From contig RPFO01000076.1 of NCBI GenBank assembly GCA_009746045.1, positions 3,574,920-3,638,919 of the forward strand: a stretch of 64,000 bases of DNA, in the 5' to 3' direction. Position numbers and translations under genes: made by a program. Source of the DNA: Mesostigma viride (lineage: Eukaryota; Streptophyta; Mesostigmatophyceae; Mesostigmatales; Mesostigmataceae). This document shows, in pieces, positions 35,227 to 46,861 of the stretch (its first letter is position 1; the number at the start of each line of letters is the position of its first letter). The notes below the pieces were generated by a model. The model was given only the letters and a program-made list of their open reading frames with translations, was not told the origin of the DNA and made no database searches.

Positions 35227-36102
35227 ATGAGCTCCAAGAAGACCACCAAGAAACCCAGCCCAGTTACAAGCTCCATGGCAAGCGAGGTGGACTACACCCC
35301 TATGCTGAATGTGTGCTCCAAGATGGTGCTGAAATTCGATGGCACAAGTCTACGTGGCTGGGAAGAGACCAAGACATCCCTTGAGGGCTTCTGTCGCTTC
35401 TACGGGGTTAAGGATGTTCTGCTTGGCACCAAGGAGGACCCCAAGGCTGCCATGGCTGTCGGCCTTGTTATCTCAGCTGCACTTGTTGGAGAAGCGAGGC
35501 GCATCCTATCGCTCGTGCCAGACCAATCTGGAAGCAAGCTCTACAAGACGCTGAGGGAGGTCTACGAGCAGCAAAAGCTCACCAAGAGCCACCGGATGGA
35601 TCTCAGGGTCCAGCTGCATAGGCTGCAAATGAAGCCAGGGGAGACCATGGGGCAGTATATCCTAAGGGGACTGCTGCTGCTGGCGGAGTACCGTGCTGTG
35701 GGGGGAGTCATGAGTGACCAAGACTTCGCAGCCATTCTCAAGAGCGGCCTGCCAGACAAATATCGCCCTGCGCTGATATCGGTGCATTTCAAGGAGGAGG
35801 ACAACTTGGAGGAGGTCAAGGCTGCGCTGCTGGAGGCGGAGGACATGCTGATGGCCGGAGGGCGTTCTGCTGAAGCAAAGAAGGAGAGCTCATCGGACGG
35901 CCAGGCTTTCCGCACTACTACCAAGAAAAGGGGAGGAAAGCGGTGCTATCACTGCAAGAAGCTCGGGCACGTGGAGGCCCAGTGCTGGGAGAAGCATCCG
36001 GAGCTGAAGCAAGAACGCAAGAACCAGGCGACGCGACGGAACCATGCGACATCAGCGGCGAGAAAGGGGCACTCACCAGGTGCCAGCGAGCCCTGCCAGC
36101 CG
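35227..36102 (+). CDS. Ty1/copia Gag, interrupted
   Basis: About 292 codons from ATG (MSSKKTTKKPS) before an insertion at 36103 ends the frame. An in-frame ATG at 35200 overlaps the LTR end. The middle (LKFDGTSLRGWEE to the LLEAEDML region) matches the UBN2/retrotran-gag type domain. Near the C end is a CCHC zinc knuckle, CYHCKKLGHVEAQC (35943-35984). Gag would form the cytoplasmic particle. The protein continues only for a few foreign codons after 36103. Confidence 0.85.
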
Positions 36103-36896
36103 TTAAGAATGTACTCCAGCACAAGTACATTTTGAGTTTTTCCAAGTTTCTTGTTTTTTGCTTGTTTCAAGTTCAGTTTTGCATAAAAAGTGTCCCCATA
36201 GCCCCTGGATCTCATCTGGAGGTAGTTGAACTAGTATATGCTACAATATACTAGGTTGTACTATTTTCTACTACATTTATACTATAATGTACTAAATTGA
36301 ACTACATCTGAACTAAATGTAACTGTGATTGATGCCCCTGTAACGTCTCCCAATGCTCAATAACAGGTCTGGCCACCATTGGTGACCTCCTAGAGCCATT
36401 CACAGCTGCATTTTGTGGATCACCGCACAAAAATAAAATGTTTTACTTAGCCTCATCAACATGGGAATGAGGGCTTTGGTGTGCAAACATGCATGTGTGC
36501 TAAAAATTGGACATTCTGACACTGCGCGAGAGTCTGGTAATACTTAAGCACTTCAGGTCATGATCGAAGTATAGAATGAACTGATGCAAGAAATCAAGCA
36601 TTATGCAAGGAATGGAATGCTGCAATGAATTTTGGCAGTAATACTTGCAACTAGGGAACACACGATAAAGTCACGAATCTGACATGCATTGTGCCGTCAT
36701 GGCACATGCATGAACATGTACACGAACAGAGGATCACGCGGACGCCCACGTGCACGCGCATGGCAATCCCGATGCCCCCCCCCCCCCACACACACACAAG
36801 CCCCAACTCCAAACATTGCACCAATGACCCACCCACCCAAACCCAACCCCAGCCCCCCTGACCCCCCAACGCCCATGCACACGCCCATGCCCCCGC

Positions 36897-37020
36897 CCCC
36901 GCCCCCGCCCCCGCCCCCGCCCCCGCCCCCGCCCCCGCCCCCGCCCCCGCCCCGCCCCCGCCCCCGCCCCCGCCCCCGCCCCCGCCCCCGCCCCGCCCCC
37001 GCCCCCGCCCCCGCCCATGC
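36897..37020. repeat. (CCCCCG)n array
   Basis: About 20 copies of a C-rich hexamer, with two shortened units. Confidence 0.95.
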
Positions 37021-37049
37021 CCATGCCCCTGCCCCCGCACCCGCCCATT

Positions 37050-38015
37050 CTCACCCACGCCCACGCCCACGCCCACGCCCACGCCCACGCCCATGCCCAC
37101 GCCCACGCCCACGCCCACGCCCACGCCCACGCCCACGCCCACGCCCACGCCCACGCCCACGCCCACGCCCACGCCCACGCCCACGCCCACGCCCACGCCC
37201 ACGCCCACGCCCACGCCCACGCCCACGCCCACGCCCACGCCCACGCCCACGCCCACGCCCACGCCCACGCCCACCCTAGCCTCACCCCTACTCCAAGCCA
37301 CAATTATACCCAAAGCCACAGCCAGAAGTAGAGCGCAGCTGCAACAATAGCAGACGTAGCTGAGACACACACCTACCCACGCCAACGCCCACGCCCACGC
37401 TCACGCCCACGCCCACGCCCACGCCCACGCCCACGCCCACGCCCACGCCCACGCCCACGCCCACGCCCACGCCCACGCCCACGCCCACGCCCACGCCCAC
37501 GCCCACGCCCACGCCCACGCCCACGCCCACGCCCACGCCCACGCCCACGCCCACGCCCACGCCCACGCCACGCCCACGCCCACGCCCACTCCAACGCCCA
37601 CTCCCACGCCCACGCCCACGCGCACGCCACGCCCACGCCCACGCCCACGCCCACGCCCACGCCCATGCCAACGCCCACGCCCACGCCCACGCCCACGCCC
37701 ACGCCCACGCCCACGCCCACACCCACGCCCACGCCCACGCCCACGCCCACGCTCACGCCCACGCCCACGCCCACTCCAACGCCCACTCCCACGCCCACGC
37801 CCACGCGCACGCCTACGCCCACGCCCACGCCCACGCCCACGCCCACGCCCATGCCAACGCCCACGCCCACGCCCACGCCCACGCCCACGCCCACGCCCAC
37901 GCCCACGCCCACACCCACGCCCACGCCCACGCCCACGCCCACGCCCACGCCCGCGCCCATGCCCACGCTCACGCCCACGCCCACGCCCACGCCCGCGCCT
38001 GCGCCCACCCTAGCC
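37050..38015. repeat. (CCCACG)n arrays in two duplicated blocks
   Basis: Blocks at about 37050-37272 and 37376-38008. Each is followed by a related stretch of about 107 bp (37274-37383 and 38006-38118; CTAGCCTCACCCCTACTCC, then CCACAGCCAGAAGTA). The second block contains an internal period of about 184 bp, marked by ACTCCAACGCCCACTCCCAC at about 37588 and 37771. This suggests duplication of array plus flank. Confidence 0.92.
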
Positions 38016-38277
38016 TCACCCCTACTCCAAGCCACAAATGCACCGTAAGCCACAGCCAGAAGTACAGCACAGCAGCGACAATTGCAGACTTAGCCCAGAC
38101 ACACACCTACCCACGTCAATGCCCCTGCCCAGAGACTCGCGGCCTCATCCCACCCCCCTGCACGAACAGTTCCCAAACAAAAGAAAAGGCAAACAAAAGG
38201 AACAAGAGTAGCAAGCTGCATTGCGAGCACATATGCCAGTTCTGGTGCACATGCCAGGCCGAAAGCAACTCATGATT

Positions 38278-38458
38278 GCCCCTGCCCCTGCCCCTGCCCC
38301 TACCCCTGCCCCTGCCCCTGCCCCTGCCCCTGCCCCTGCCCCTGCCCCTGCCCCTGCCCCTGCCCCTGCCCCTGCCCCTGCCCCTGCCCCTGCCCCTGCC
38401 CCTGCCCCTGCCCCTGCCCCTGCCCCTGCCCCTGCCCCTGCTCCTGCCCCTGCCATCA
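38278..38458. repeat. (CCCCTG)n array
   Basis: About 30 copies of CCCCTG with one CTCCTG and one CCCCTA variant. Confidence 0.95.
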
Positions 38459-38939
38459 CCATTCTAACCACCACACATTACGAAAAGCAAGAAGAAATTA
38501 TAATAATAAGAAGAAGAAATTATAAGAAGAAGAAATAATAATAATAAACAAGCACAAAGTTGACTGCACATGCGACTGTACCAGTAGGCACGTAGCAAAT
38601 TTTAGCTGCAGCTTCAATTTCAACTTCATTGCAATTGCAAGTGTGACTGCGTGTCTAATTGCACTACCAATGCCTAATGCCCACTGCATGTGCCCAGTGC
38701 GAATGCAATTCAAAAGCAACATGCAATCGAAATTACAGCTGAAGCCGGCTATTAACAAAGATATTTAAAGCAGTTGTTAACTACAGAGACCCAATGAAAA
38801 TGCAAATGCAATGAAAAAGCAACAGAAGTTGAAGCCACTGCCACTCTACCTGCCGACAGTAACACCACCGCCAGCATCCACTCATATCCCAACGACAAGG
38901 AAATAGAATTGCCCAAAGCCAGACATACATTGGGACGCA

Positions 38940-39030
38940 TAAGCAAACGGCAACGCAAGCGCACATGCAAATGTATACGCAAAGGCAAAGGCAAAGGCAA
39001 ACGCAAACGCAAACGCAAACGCAAGCTTGT
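38940..39030. repeat. GCAAAC/GCAAAG hexamer array
   Basis: Degenerate hexamers (ACGCAA, AGGCAA), clearest at 38978-39025. Confidence 0.8.
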
Positions 39031-39649
39031 CATGTACCTACGCTTAACTGCAAACGCAAACTGTGCACGAAGCAAAAAGATTGGATGGCCAAGATCATGG
39101 CAAATACGAGGGCCGAAAACAATCCAACTTCATCTAAATGTCCGAAATCCTCACGACGTTTCGATGCGCGCTTGAATGTCGAAGGCCTGCGCCGATTATC
39201 GATCATAAGTCGAATGTGTAATTGTCGGCTTATGAGAACTGCTTTGCGACAGTATCACGTCAGGCCGTTCCTGTGCAGCCATTTTCCCTGTGCAGCGGGT
39301 GGACAACGTTCACTTTCCGCATTATTCATGGCTATCGAAGTTAATTCTTACCGACCCCGGCTGCCATGGCCACTGGCCACGCATATCAAGTTCAGGTATT
39401 CCCGACCTGTAGCGCAGCAGATTTCTGTTGGAAGGCATCCTAAGCATCGTGATAAAAGAAATCCGAACAATAGACATTCATGCTGCATCTAAGGACATTA
39501 TGGCATTTGTATATACTGCAAGTACATGTATCGACATTGCCGTGATTGCTAACCCCGACTCACCATGAACAGGAACTTTCCCTCTGCCTCCATGAAATGT
39601 ACTTCGTGAAATGTACTGTAATACATATGATGTACTACGATGATAATCA

Positions 39650-40264
39650 TCCCAGCAAAGCCATAGCACACCTTCCGTTTCGACCGCCATGTCGGCCACT
39701 AGTCCGGATAGCTCAATGTGCACCTGACCTTGACACTAATCGCACAAACAGCCACAATTTTGCAAGCAAGAAGACATGGCTACCTCGGCATTTCATGAAA
39801 TGTACTTCGTGAAATGCATTTCGTGACATGTACTAAGGAACGTGATTGGCCGGCGTTCGCTCGCCAAATCTCGCAAAATGTACTAAGGCACGTGATTGGT
39901 CCCGCAAAATGTACTAAGGAACGTGATTGGCCGGCGAAGATTCTGTTTGCTGCAATTAAAATTCCCTACAGAATCTTCGCCGGCCAATCACGTTCCTTAG
40001 TATATTTTGCGGGACCAATCACGTGCCTTAGTACATTTTGCGAGATTTGGCGAGCGAACGCCGGCCAATCACGTTCCTTAGTACATTTCACGAAATGCAT
40101 TTCACGAAGTACATTTCATGAAATGCCGAGGTAGCCATGTCTTCTTGCTTGCAAAATTGTGGCTGTTTGTGCGATTAGTGTCAAGGTCAGGTGCACATTG
40201 AGCTATCCGGACTAGTGGCCGACATGGCGGTCGAAACGGAAGGTGTGCTATGGCTTTGCTGGGA
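39650..40264. repeat. 614-bp palindrome with 23-nt loop
   Basis: Arms 39650-39945 and 39969-40264 pair without indels; the loop is 39946-39968. Inside the arms AATGTACTAAGGAACGTGAT and GCCGGCG recur, and AATGTACTTCGT is shared with the sub-terminal sequence of the enclosing insertion. CCAAT (ATTGGC) boxes follow each copy. It looks like a foldback element. Confidence 0.9.
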
Positions 40265-40690
40265 CATAATCGTGGCTATCTGCTTCCTGGCTTTCGCTAT
40301 CATGGTGATGGGACACCATGGGAAGCGCAAGTTCGCAGCCATAGTGCTAAGCGGCAGCACCCATGCCGGCAGCCTAGTGACCGACGAGACGTTCGACTGT
40401 AAGTGCGGCCACGAGTGCATGAAGCCCATTAGAATATCACATCTCCAGGCATTGCGAAGCGCCTGGTTTTCGCCCGGGCGGAAGCAAGAGGACAGGAAGG
40501 CGGCGATAAAGCAATAGCTGCACCAGGGGGGGTACGACGCCATAACCACGATGTCGTCATCTACTCGTCACAAGTTCGTTCATGGCGCTGGTTTTCGGTT
40601 CGTTCTCGACGGGGGAGTCAAGGATATGAACATAGGGTTTGTGACCCCTTTTCACTTTCGCGTTTCACTTTCGAGGCGGCCTTCAGGCAC
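40237..40690 (+). pseudogene. Transposase N-terminal remnant (inferred)
   Basis: The open frame ends at a TAG at 40515 and contains CKCGHECMKPIRISHLQALR, followed by R-KQEDRKAAIK. After the stop there are HKFVHGAGFRFVLDGG and, in another frame, AFRHCLKISNHVWNSS. This order (Cys cluster, LR-x-x-F/W, ER-x-x-I, then xxG-xxF-xxxL-xIS) resembles the N-terminal part of the same transposase-like family as at 4.8-8.9 kb. No DDE core was found here. Confidence 0.4.
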
Positions 40691-41127
40691 TGCCTGAAAA
40701 TTAGCAACCACGTTTGGAACTCTTCGGACCACCTGTGAAACTAATCACATTTGATGATGTGCTGGCGGGCCTGGGCATCGCATTTGAGCATTACTTCGAG
40801 CAGGGCTCAACAAGCTCGATTCGCCAACTCAACCCGAAGAAGCCCTAAGCTGCGGTAAGACATATATTTGTGTGGATGGCTCTTGATATCATGCTGAATT
40901 TCTAGTCTTCTCTAGATGGACAGTTCATGTGCAGCCATACAGGTCATCCATGTGTGTTTTAACCATGTTGCATGTGCCACAGATATTATGAGCAGTATTT
41001 ACTAAGTGTGCTGGAGTCGTTGTTGCATGCTTGTTGTATTTCACAGTTCACGCCTGCATGAATGCATCGTTGATACTAATGATTATTCATATTGCATGAC
41101 TGTTCTATTGGGGACGCCGCGCTTGAT

Positions 41128-42955
41128 GTCACAACGTGGCCGAAAGGGTGCATCCACCGCTGACGGCCGGTGGGTGAAATCGATGGACGCATTTCCGAAG
41201 AAGCCAGCCGCGGGCCACACCCATGGCGCGGGCGGGGGCGCGGGCGGGGCGGGGGCGGGGGAGAAGGCGCGGGTGCGGGCGCGGGCGCCACCGCCGACTT
41301 GGATGATGAGCCAGCAACCGAAGCCGAGAGGGAGAGGCACCGCTCTTCGAAGGTGTTCGATCTCGAAGTGTTTTGGGGCCCGGATATGACCGTGTATGTC
41401 CGCTGGCGCCTAGCCGCATCGGAGACGTTGGTAAATGCACCGGTGAACAAGTGGCAGCCCACAGGGCCTAATGGCGAGGCTTGTGACGGGGTCACGCCCA
41501 TTGGGTACACCCCGCAGGGAGATCCTGTCTATGGGTGCCTCCTCATAGAGCGTGGCAAGGCCCCCAAAGGAAGTCCTGGTCTAGTGCCGCTTTTTGAATG
41601 GGACGAGGGCGGTGCCAGGAGATGTACCTGCGCTAGCCTTCACAGCCTTTTTCCTGACATCGTCGCCGCTGAGAAGCAGCAGTTGCTGGACGGATGGATT
41701 GAGCAGGTGCCAAAGTCCGTGGAGGATGTGCGTGCCAACAACGAGAATCTGTTCGACATCATGGAGCAAAAGCTCAAAGAGAAGCCTGAACTGCAAGCGA
41801 ACAAGGCGGTACCCTTACCGCTGCGATCTGCAGGCGACCAGTCGGTTGCGCGGGCAACACGAGCACTGAGGCTGCCCATAAAATAAGTAATCTCACACGT
41901 CGCTTGCCCTGCCCGCGAGATTCAAGCGCAGATCAACCGCGCATGTGCGCCCGCTGCGCGAGGGAGCACATCAACGGCAACGCCCGCTTTGCGCACACTG
42001 ATTTCCGGCAGGCACACCTTCAAGGTGAATGGAAGCCTCATACGACGCAGCGACCTACTCGTTGTTAAGCGGCCAGCCGTCACCTGCGGGCAGGGAATGC
42101 CGTGGGCACCACACATGCTGGTGAAGGTCCTTGATCTGGAAGGCGATCGCACGGAGCGTGACAGCATTGTCGCCTCTCCTTACTACGCACCGTCGTGGAC
42201 GGGCCAGTTTTCTAGAGTGACATTAGGTGGCGGCAGCGCAGGGATGACGGTCCCCATTTCTGATGTACACCTGCAGCACTGGACAGTGGGCGGTACGGCA
42301 GAGGTGCACCAGCCTGAGCTGATCAGTACCGGCAAACTGTCAGCTGCCACGGTGGCGGCGTTGAAAGAGCACCCGCAGATTGACTTTGAGCATTACAAGA
42401 CTGCCACCGCCGCCAGGGCAGCAGCAAAGGATGACTGCAATGCCTACTTTGCCGAGCATGGAGCACGTGCGCTTATCGGGATGCGCCTGTGTGCCCTGTT
42501 TCCGGGGATAGCGAGGAAGAGGGAGCGCTTCCATGGCTGGGTCACTAAGGTTCAGGAAAGGGGAGGTCACCTGCTCATCAAGGCGATGTGGGCTGATGGG
42601 CAGTATGAGGACTATCATGCCCTGGCGGAGGTGACGCAGTTCGTGTGCGGCTGCCCACACCCAGTCGAGGCATTTGGCCGCGCTCGCTTCTTTCCACAGG
42701 AGCTAGGCTGGCACCGTGAACGCAGGTGATGGCACCCACATAGACGATGCCGTCCCTGCTGTGCACAGTGACAGTGAAGGCGGGGAGGAGGAGGAAGAGG
42801 GAGAGAAAGAGGGGGAGAAAGAGGGGGAGGAGGGGGAGGAGGAGGGAGAGGGGGAGGGAGAGGGGGAGGGAGAATGGGAGGGGAGGGGGAGGAGGAAGAG
42901 GGAGAGGGAGAGGGAGAGGAGGATGCGGAATGGGAGCCGGGGATATGACTGGTAG
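41128..42955 (+). CDS. Unrecognised gene in the 8.1-kb insertion, Tudor-like segment
   Basis: A likely start is MSQRGRKGASTADGRW at 41128. A Gly/Ala-rich G-run (41225-41295) then needs a frame change into the frame open from 41170. That frame is open to a lone TAA at 41884-41886 and continues in the same frame to 42729; a 44-bp intron (GTAATC to GCGCAG) could also remove the stop. Near the end, LFPGIARKRERFHGWVTKVQ with MWADGQYEDY resembles a Tudor/chromo-type beta barrel. An acidic tail (EEEEEGEKEGEK) follows in another frame (42716-42955). It may be the accessory gene of the transposon. No function is assigned. Confidence 0.45.
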
Positions 42956-43387
42956 ATGAGACGGTGCCATCTACCGGCGCATGGAATGAAGTGGTAGACA
43001 AGTTTACTCATGGTTGTCGGCAAGTAGAGCATGCACGCCTGGCCTAGCTGAATTTAAATCAATGAGTTGAGTTTGGAGAGGCTGCATTTTGCTTGGATGA
43101 AGAATGTGTTAGCATGGCCAAACTTTTATGGCTTGTAGCCAAATCCTCTTGGGGTATGTGCACAGTGTACTAGCGGTGTTGTGCAATTGCGAGGATTCCT
43201 GTCTTGTAGCGATGTGGCCTCTCACCCTGCAGCCTGGTAGATGTGTTGGCATGCAGCCACCCATCATTGGTCATCCGATCTGGTGTGATTTGCATTTGCA
43301 CACCTTGTATTAAGGCCATGATATGATGATGTCTTGTTATTTTTAATGTGTATATGCGAAAAGAGGCATAATATGCTTGTATATAGT
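42956..43387. other. Non-coding stretch
   Basis: Nothing supported between the gene above and the satellite. Confidence 0.4.
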
Positions 43388-44150
43388 GCTAGCAAATGTC
43401 ACTACCTTTACCTATGCCTGACCTTACAAGTTGAGGATGGTCTAATGTAGTGGCAAACAGGTTATTTACAACAATTCACAGTTTTCTGACATAGTTTGAG
43501 GCAACTATACTTACCAAAATGCTTGAAAAAGGCAAAAATTGCACCATTTATGCTAGCAAACGTCACTATTTTGAGATCAAACTGGGCCCAAACTTGGCCC
43601 ATGGTCTAATCTAGCGGTGTTTAGGTTGCTTCCAACATTTCATAGCTTTCTGACATAGTTTGATATTGTTTAGTAGCTTACACTGAGCAAAATGCTTGAA
43701 AATGGCAAAAAATGCACCATTTATGCTAGCAAACGTCACTATTTTGACGTCAGACTGAGCCCAAACTTGGCCCATGGTCTAATCTAGTGGTGTTTAGGTT
43801 GCTTCCAATATTTCATAGCTTTATGACGTAGTTTGATATTGTTTAGTAGCTTACACTGAGCAAAATGCTTGAAAATGGCAAAAAATGCAGTATTTATGCT
43901 AGCAAACGTCACTATTTTGAGTTCAGATTGACCCCAAACTTTGTGCATGGTCTATTCTAGTGGTAATTAGGTTGCTTGCAAATATCCATGATGGTTTGAC
44001 GTGATTTAGTACTGTTTCCTATTTATTACTATTTAATTTAACAAAAAATGACAAAAATGTACCTTCATTGCTAGCAAATGTCACCAAGATGACGTCCGAT
44101 CGATACCAAACTTTGTACGAGGTCTATTTTGGTTGCAAACATCATGCATG
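43388..44150. repeat. Satellite of about 173 bp, 4-5 units
   Basis: GCTAGCAAA-GTCAC recurs at 43388, 43552, 43725, 43898 and 44070 (spacing 164, 173, 173, 172). Other conserved words are CCAAACTTGGCCCATGGTCT and GTTTAGGTTGCTTCC. It lies just inside the right end of the 8.1-kb insertion. Confidence 0.88.
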
Positions 44151-44218
44151 ACAATTTTCAGCATAAAAAGACAAACTTCGGTACGAAGTACATTTTGCGT
44201 GCTGGAGTACATTCTTAA

Positions 44219-45244
44219 TGGCTGGTAGGGGAGGCGCACATCACCCAGGAGGCTGCAGAGCTGCCGTCCGGCTTCGTCTTCGCCACCATCGCCGAGTCGC
44301 CATCGCCGTCGGACACTGCTGCACTCACGCACTATGAAAAGAAGGCGCCGACCAGCTGGGCGCTGGATTCTGCAGCGAGCTGTCACATGACGCCATGCCC
44401 GTTGGATTTCGTGTGCCTGCACCCTCACAACAGGGAAATCGCCGGCTCAGGCGGCAAACTGAAGGCGACAGCCATCGGGACTGTCAAGCTGAAGCTGCCG
44501 GGCCAGGAGGCAGAGGTGCACCTCCAAAACGCGCTGCTCGTTCCAAAGCTGAGCACCCGACTTTTATCTGTCGGCCAGCTCGTCAAGGATATAATCGATG
44601 GCCGACTTCCTAGTGCGTTCGATGGCCACAACGTCGACCTCGTCAGGCGGGTTGCTGTGCTGGACAGCAGGCCCTGCAGCATCGTGACGAGGAACAACGC
44701 CTACTTTTTGCCCGCGCGCGGTGCGGACGCAGCAATGGACGCCATCCCAGAGCTGAAATCTTCGGCGACGAGCTTCAAGGACGTCGACGCTGCCTGTCAA
44801 GGGCAGAAAATGGCGAGCAGCGAGCGCAGCATCTCACGTGCCTCGGGACACGCGGCGGAGTGGCTGGCCGTGGGCCTAACGGTCATACTGGCCATGCTTG
44901 CCCGTGTATGCGGGATCGGGGGCGGCCTACTGGGCATTACTCGCACACTGCGTGGCTTTATATACTCTGCGCCGGCCCAGTGGAAGTTCACGCCAATTCG
45001 AGAAGTTTCCAGCGCAATGGAGAAGTCCGTGTCAGACGCTGAAGTACTTCCAGAAACTGCGGTCCAGAACAGCCCAGTGCAGGCGGAGCGCGTTGTCGCC
45101 GCCAGCATACCAGGTGATACTGGTGCTAGTAACCAAAGTCCGGCGACCAGACCAAAGGCGCGGCGCATGAACGCTGCCAGCCTAACTGTCAGAGGGGGAA
45201 CAAATTCGTGGCGCGAGGGCGAAATCGACCAAGCTGCAAAATAA
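44219..45244 (+). pseudogene. Ty1/copia protease and following region
   Basis: The frame opens directly after the right TTAA. WALDSAASCHMTPCP is the copia aspartic protease active site (Asp-Ser-Ala in place of the usual Asp-Ser-Gly), followed by the family's GSG and LSVGQLVKD motifs. After about codon 160 the similarity fades. A hydrophobic stretch (WLAVGLTVILAMLARVCGIG) and a non-copia-like tail end at a TAA. I find no integrase, reverse transcriptase or RNase H, and no 3' LTR, so the element is broken. Confidence 0.7.
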
Positions 45245-45808
45245 AATTTTTTCCAAGTCCTGGACTGCCAAGTCCGGTGCTGGCGCGAGGCCTCGAGCGA
45301 GCCGACCACGTCGTGGACAGCGACCTGTCAGCCAAACTGCTGTCAAACACCAACGGTCAGGTCGACTGCAAAATGCTGCCAAGGCATCACGTCGGTCAGT
45401 TGACGGTGTTCGGCCAGGCCATGGCATTTGCAATTGCGCTAGCTGCATGCAGTGACCCTTGGAAATTGTCGCCCAGGATGCACAGACCCCACTCCTCAAG
45501 GTTGCCCTAATGTTTTGTCTGTGGGAAATGAACTTGTATGTCGACTTTTGTGTCGTGTTTGCTGGAAATTGTGAGGCGCCGTAAGCGTGCGTTTTCTGGT
45601 TCTTTCTTTGTGTTCTTCCAGCAATTATGTGTTTATTTTGCCATGCGTTCAGTGGCAATGGCCCACGCATTTTGGTATTGTTCCCACGAGACGTTTTCTA
45701 CGTACCTGGAGTGTATATCCAGAGTTTTTGCACGCTATTTGTGGCACTGGTCTGCGGCGTAGTGAAGCGCCGTTGTATCGTCGTCTACGACTTGTTTTCG
45801 TAAGTTAT
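45245..45808. other. Unassigned, possibly decayed copia sequence
   Basis: Short frames only. AKLLSNTNGQVDCKMLPRHH (about 45333-45392) is open but not recognised. Confidence 0.35.
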
Positions 45809-46040
45809 GTAGCTAGGGATAAGGGAGGTTTTGCGACTAAAAGCCGCTCTGGCTGGTTTTGTCGGCCTCTTTCTTTGCTCCCCACCCACCCACCCTTGTC
45901 TTGGTTGCCTCTAGGGCAACGTACTTCATGAAGGGCCTTGAACGGCGTGCCTCCGGGCATGTCAAACGTGTCACATGTATGCTTCCACTTATTGTTTTAA
46001 TGAAGATGCTGGTTTTTGTGGGAGCTGCGTGGGACATGAA
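45809..46040 (+). mobile_element. Solo right end of a family-1 split-repeat element
   Basis: It contains the last 70 bp or so of A2 (from AGCTAGGGATAAGGG), the CCCACCCACCCACCC linker and a full B2, ending GGGACATGAA. It differs from B2 at 2179-2306 by a short deletion (CAAACGTGTC in place of CAATTAGTGTC) and one base in AGCTGCG. Confidence 0.8.
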
Positions 46041-46861
46041 AATTAATAGCCGTAATAATATGTATGCCGGTTTCCAGAGTTTCCGCATGAAAGTTGGGTG
46101 AGAAACTGGAAAAATCTACGTTTCCTTTGCCCCATTACCTCAACAAACTCGTAGAAACCTAATTATCAACCTTTGAACGCATCATCATGGTCGTGCCACC
46201 CAACAGCCACTGAAATTCGCGCGAAAACTGGCGAGATCTACCTGGGCACGTGCTCGCTTTGCTAGCATTGCAGGCCGTGCCCCTGGCCTAGCGATCACGA
46301 ACGAGCTTGGGGAAGGGGGGCCGACTAACAGGCAGAATTTACTAGCTGACCTCATTTATGCCGACGACATCACGCTCATCGAGAAGCCGGAGTCTGCCCA
46401 ACTTTGGCTGGACTGCCTGGCGCTCGAGGCTCGGGCGGTTGGTCTAGAAATCAGCCCCAAAACGGAGGCCCTGGCCCTCGGCATGCCAGGGCCCCCACCC
46501 ACACTCCGCCTCTTAGACGATGCCGAGGTCAACTACCCTCCTTCAGGCCGCTTCAAGCTGCTCGGCAGTTGGCTTCCCGACTGCGAGGACGACATGACGA
46601 CACGGATCGGCATGGCGTGGGCGCGCCTCCATGACCACCGCCGCTGGTGGAGCAACCCCGCCCTACCCCGGATCGTCAAGCGTCACCTCTTCAAGGTCGT
46701 CATTCTGACGATCCTGACCTACGGCGCCGAGACGTGGGCACTGACGCAGGAGCTGGAGCAACGACTCCACGGCGCCGTCACCAAGATGCTGCGCCAGGCC
46801 CTTCACATCCCCTTTGTTTTGCACATTAGTAATGAGGATTTGTACGCTGATTTGCCCTATG

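Larger units (their letters stand above)
36103..44218. mobile_element. 8.1-kb TTAA-flanked insertion in copia gag-pol
   Basis: Ends are exact inverted repeats: TTAAGAATGTACTCCAGCAC at 36103-36122 and its complement at 44199-44218. The outer TTAA is presumably the duplicated target, as in piggyBac and Kolobok transposons. Sub-terminal AAGTACATTTTG follows on both sides, but in opposite relative orientation. Removing the insert brings gag next to the protease region with a one-base frame difference. Content: hexanucleotide arrays, a 614-bp palindrome, transposase-like remnants, an unrecognised gene and a 173-bp satellite. The superfamily is not certain. Confidence 0.72.

Noticed and set aside
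36651-38538. Long Gly-Val, Trp-Ala, Pro-Thr and Ala-Pro frames on both strands
   Set aside because: They are translations of hexanucleotide arrays, open in several frames at once.
32415-41886. Reassigned genetic code (TAA/TAG read as sense)
   Set aside because: Lone in-frame stops occur in only two or three damaged genes, while POC5 exons, ORF1, gag and the transposase exons have no internal TAA or TAG over well more than a thousand codons.
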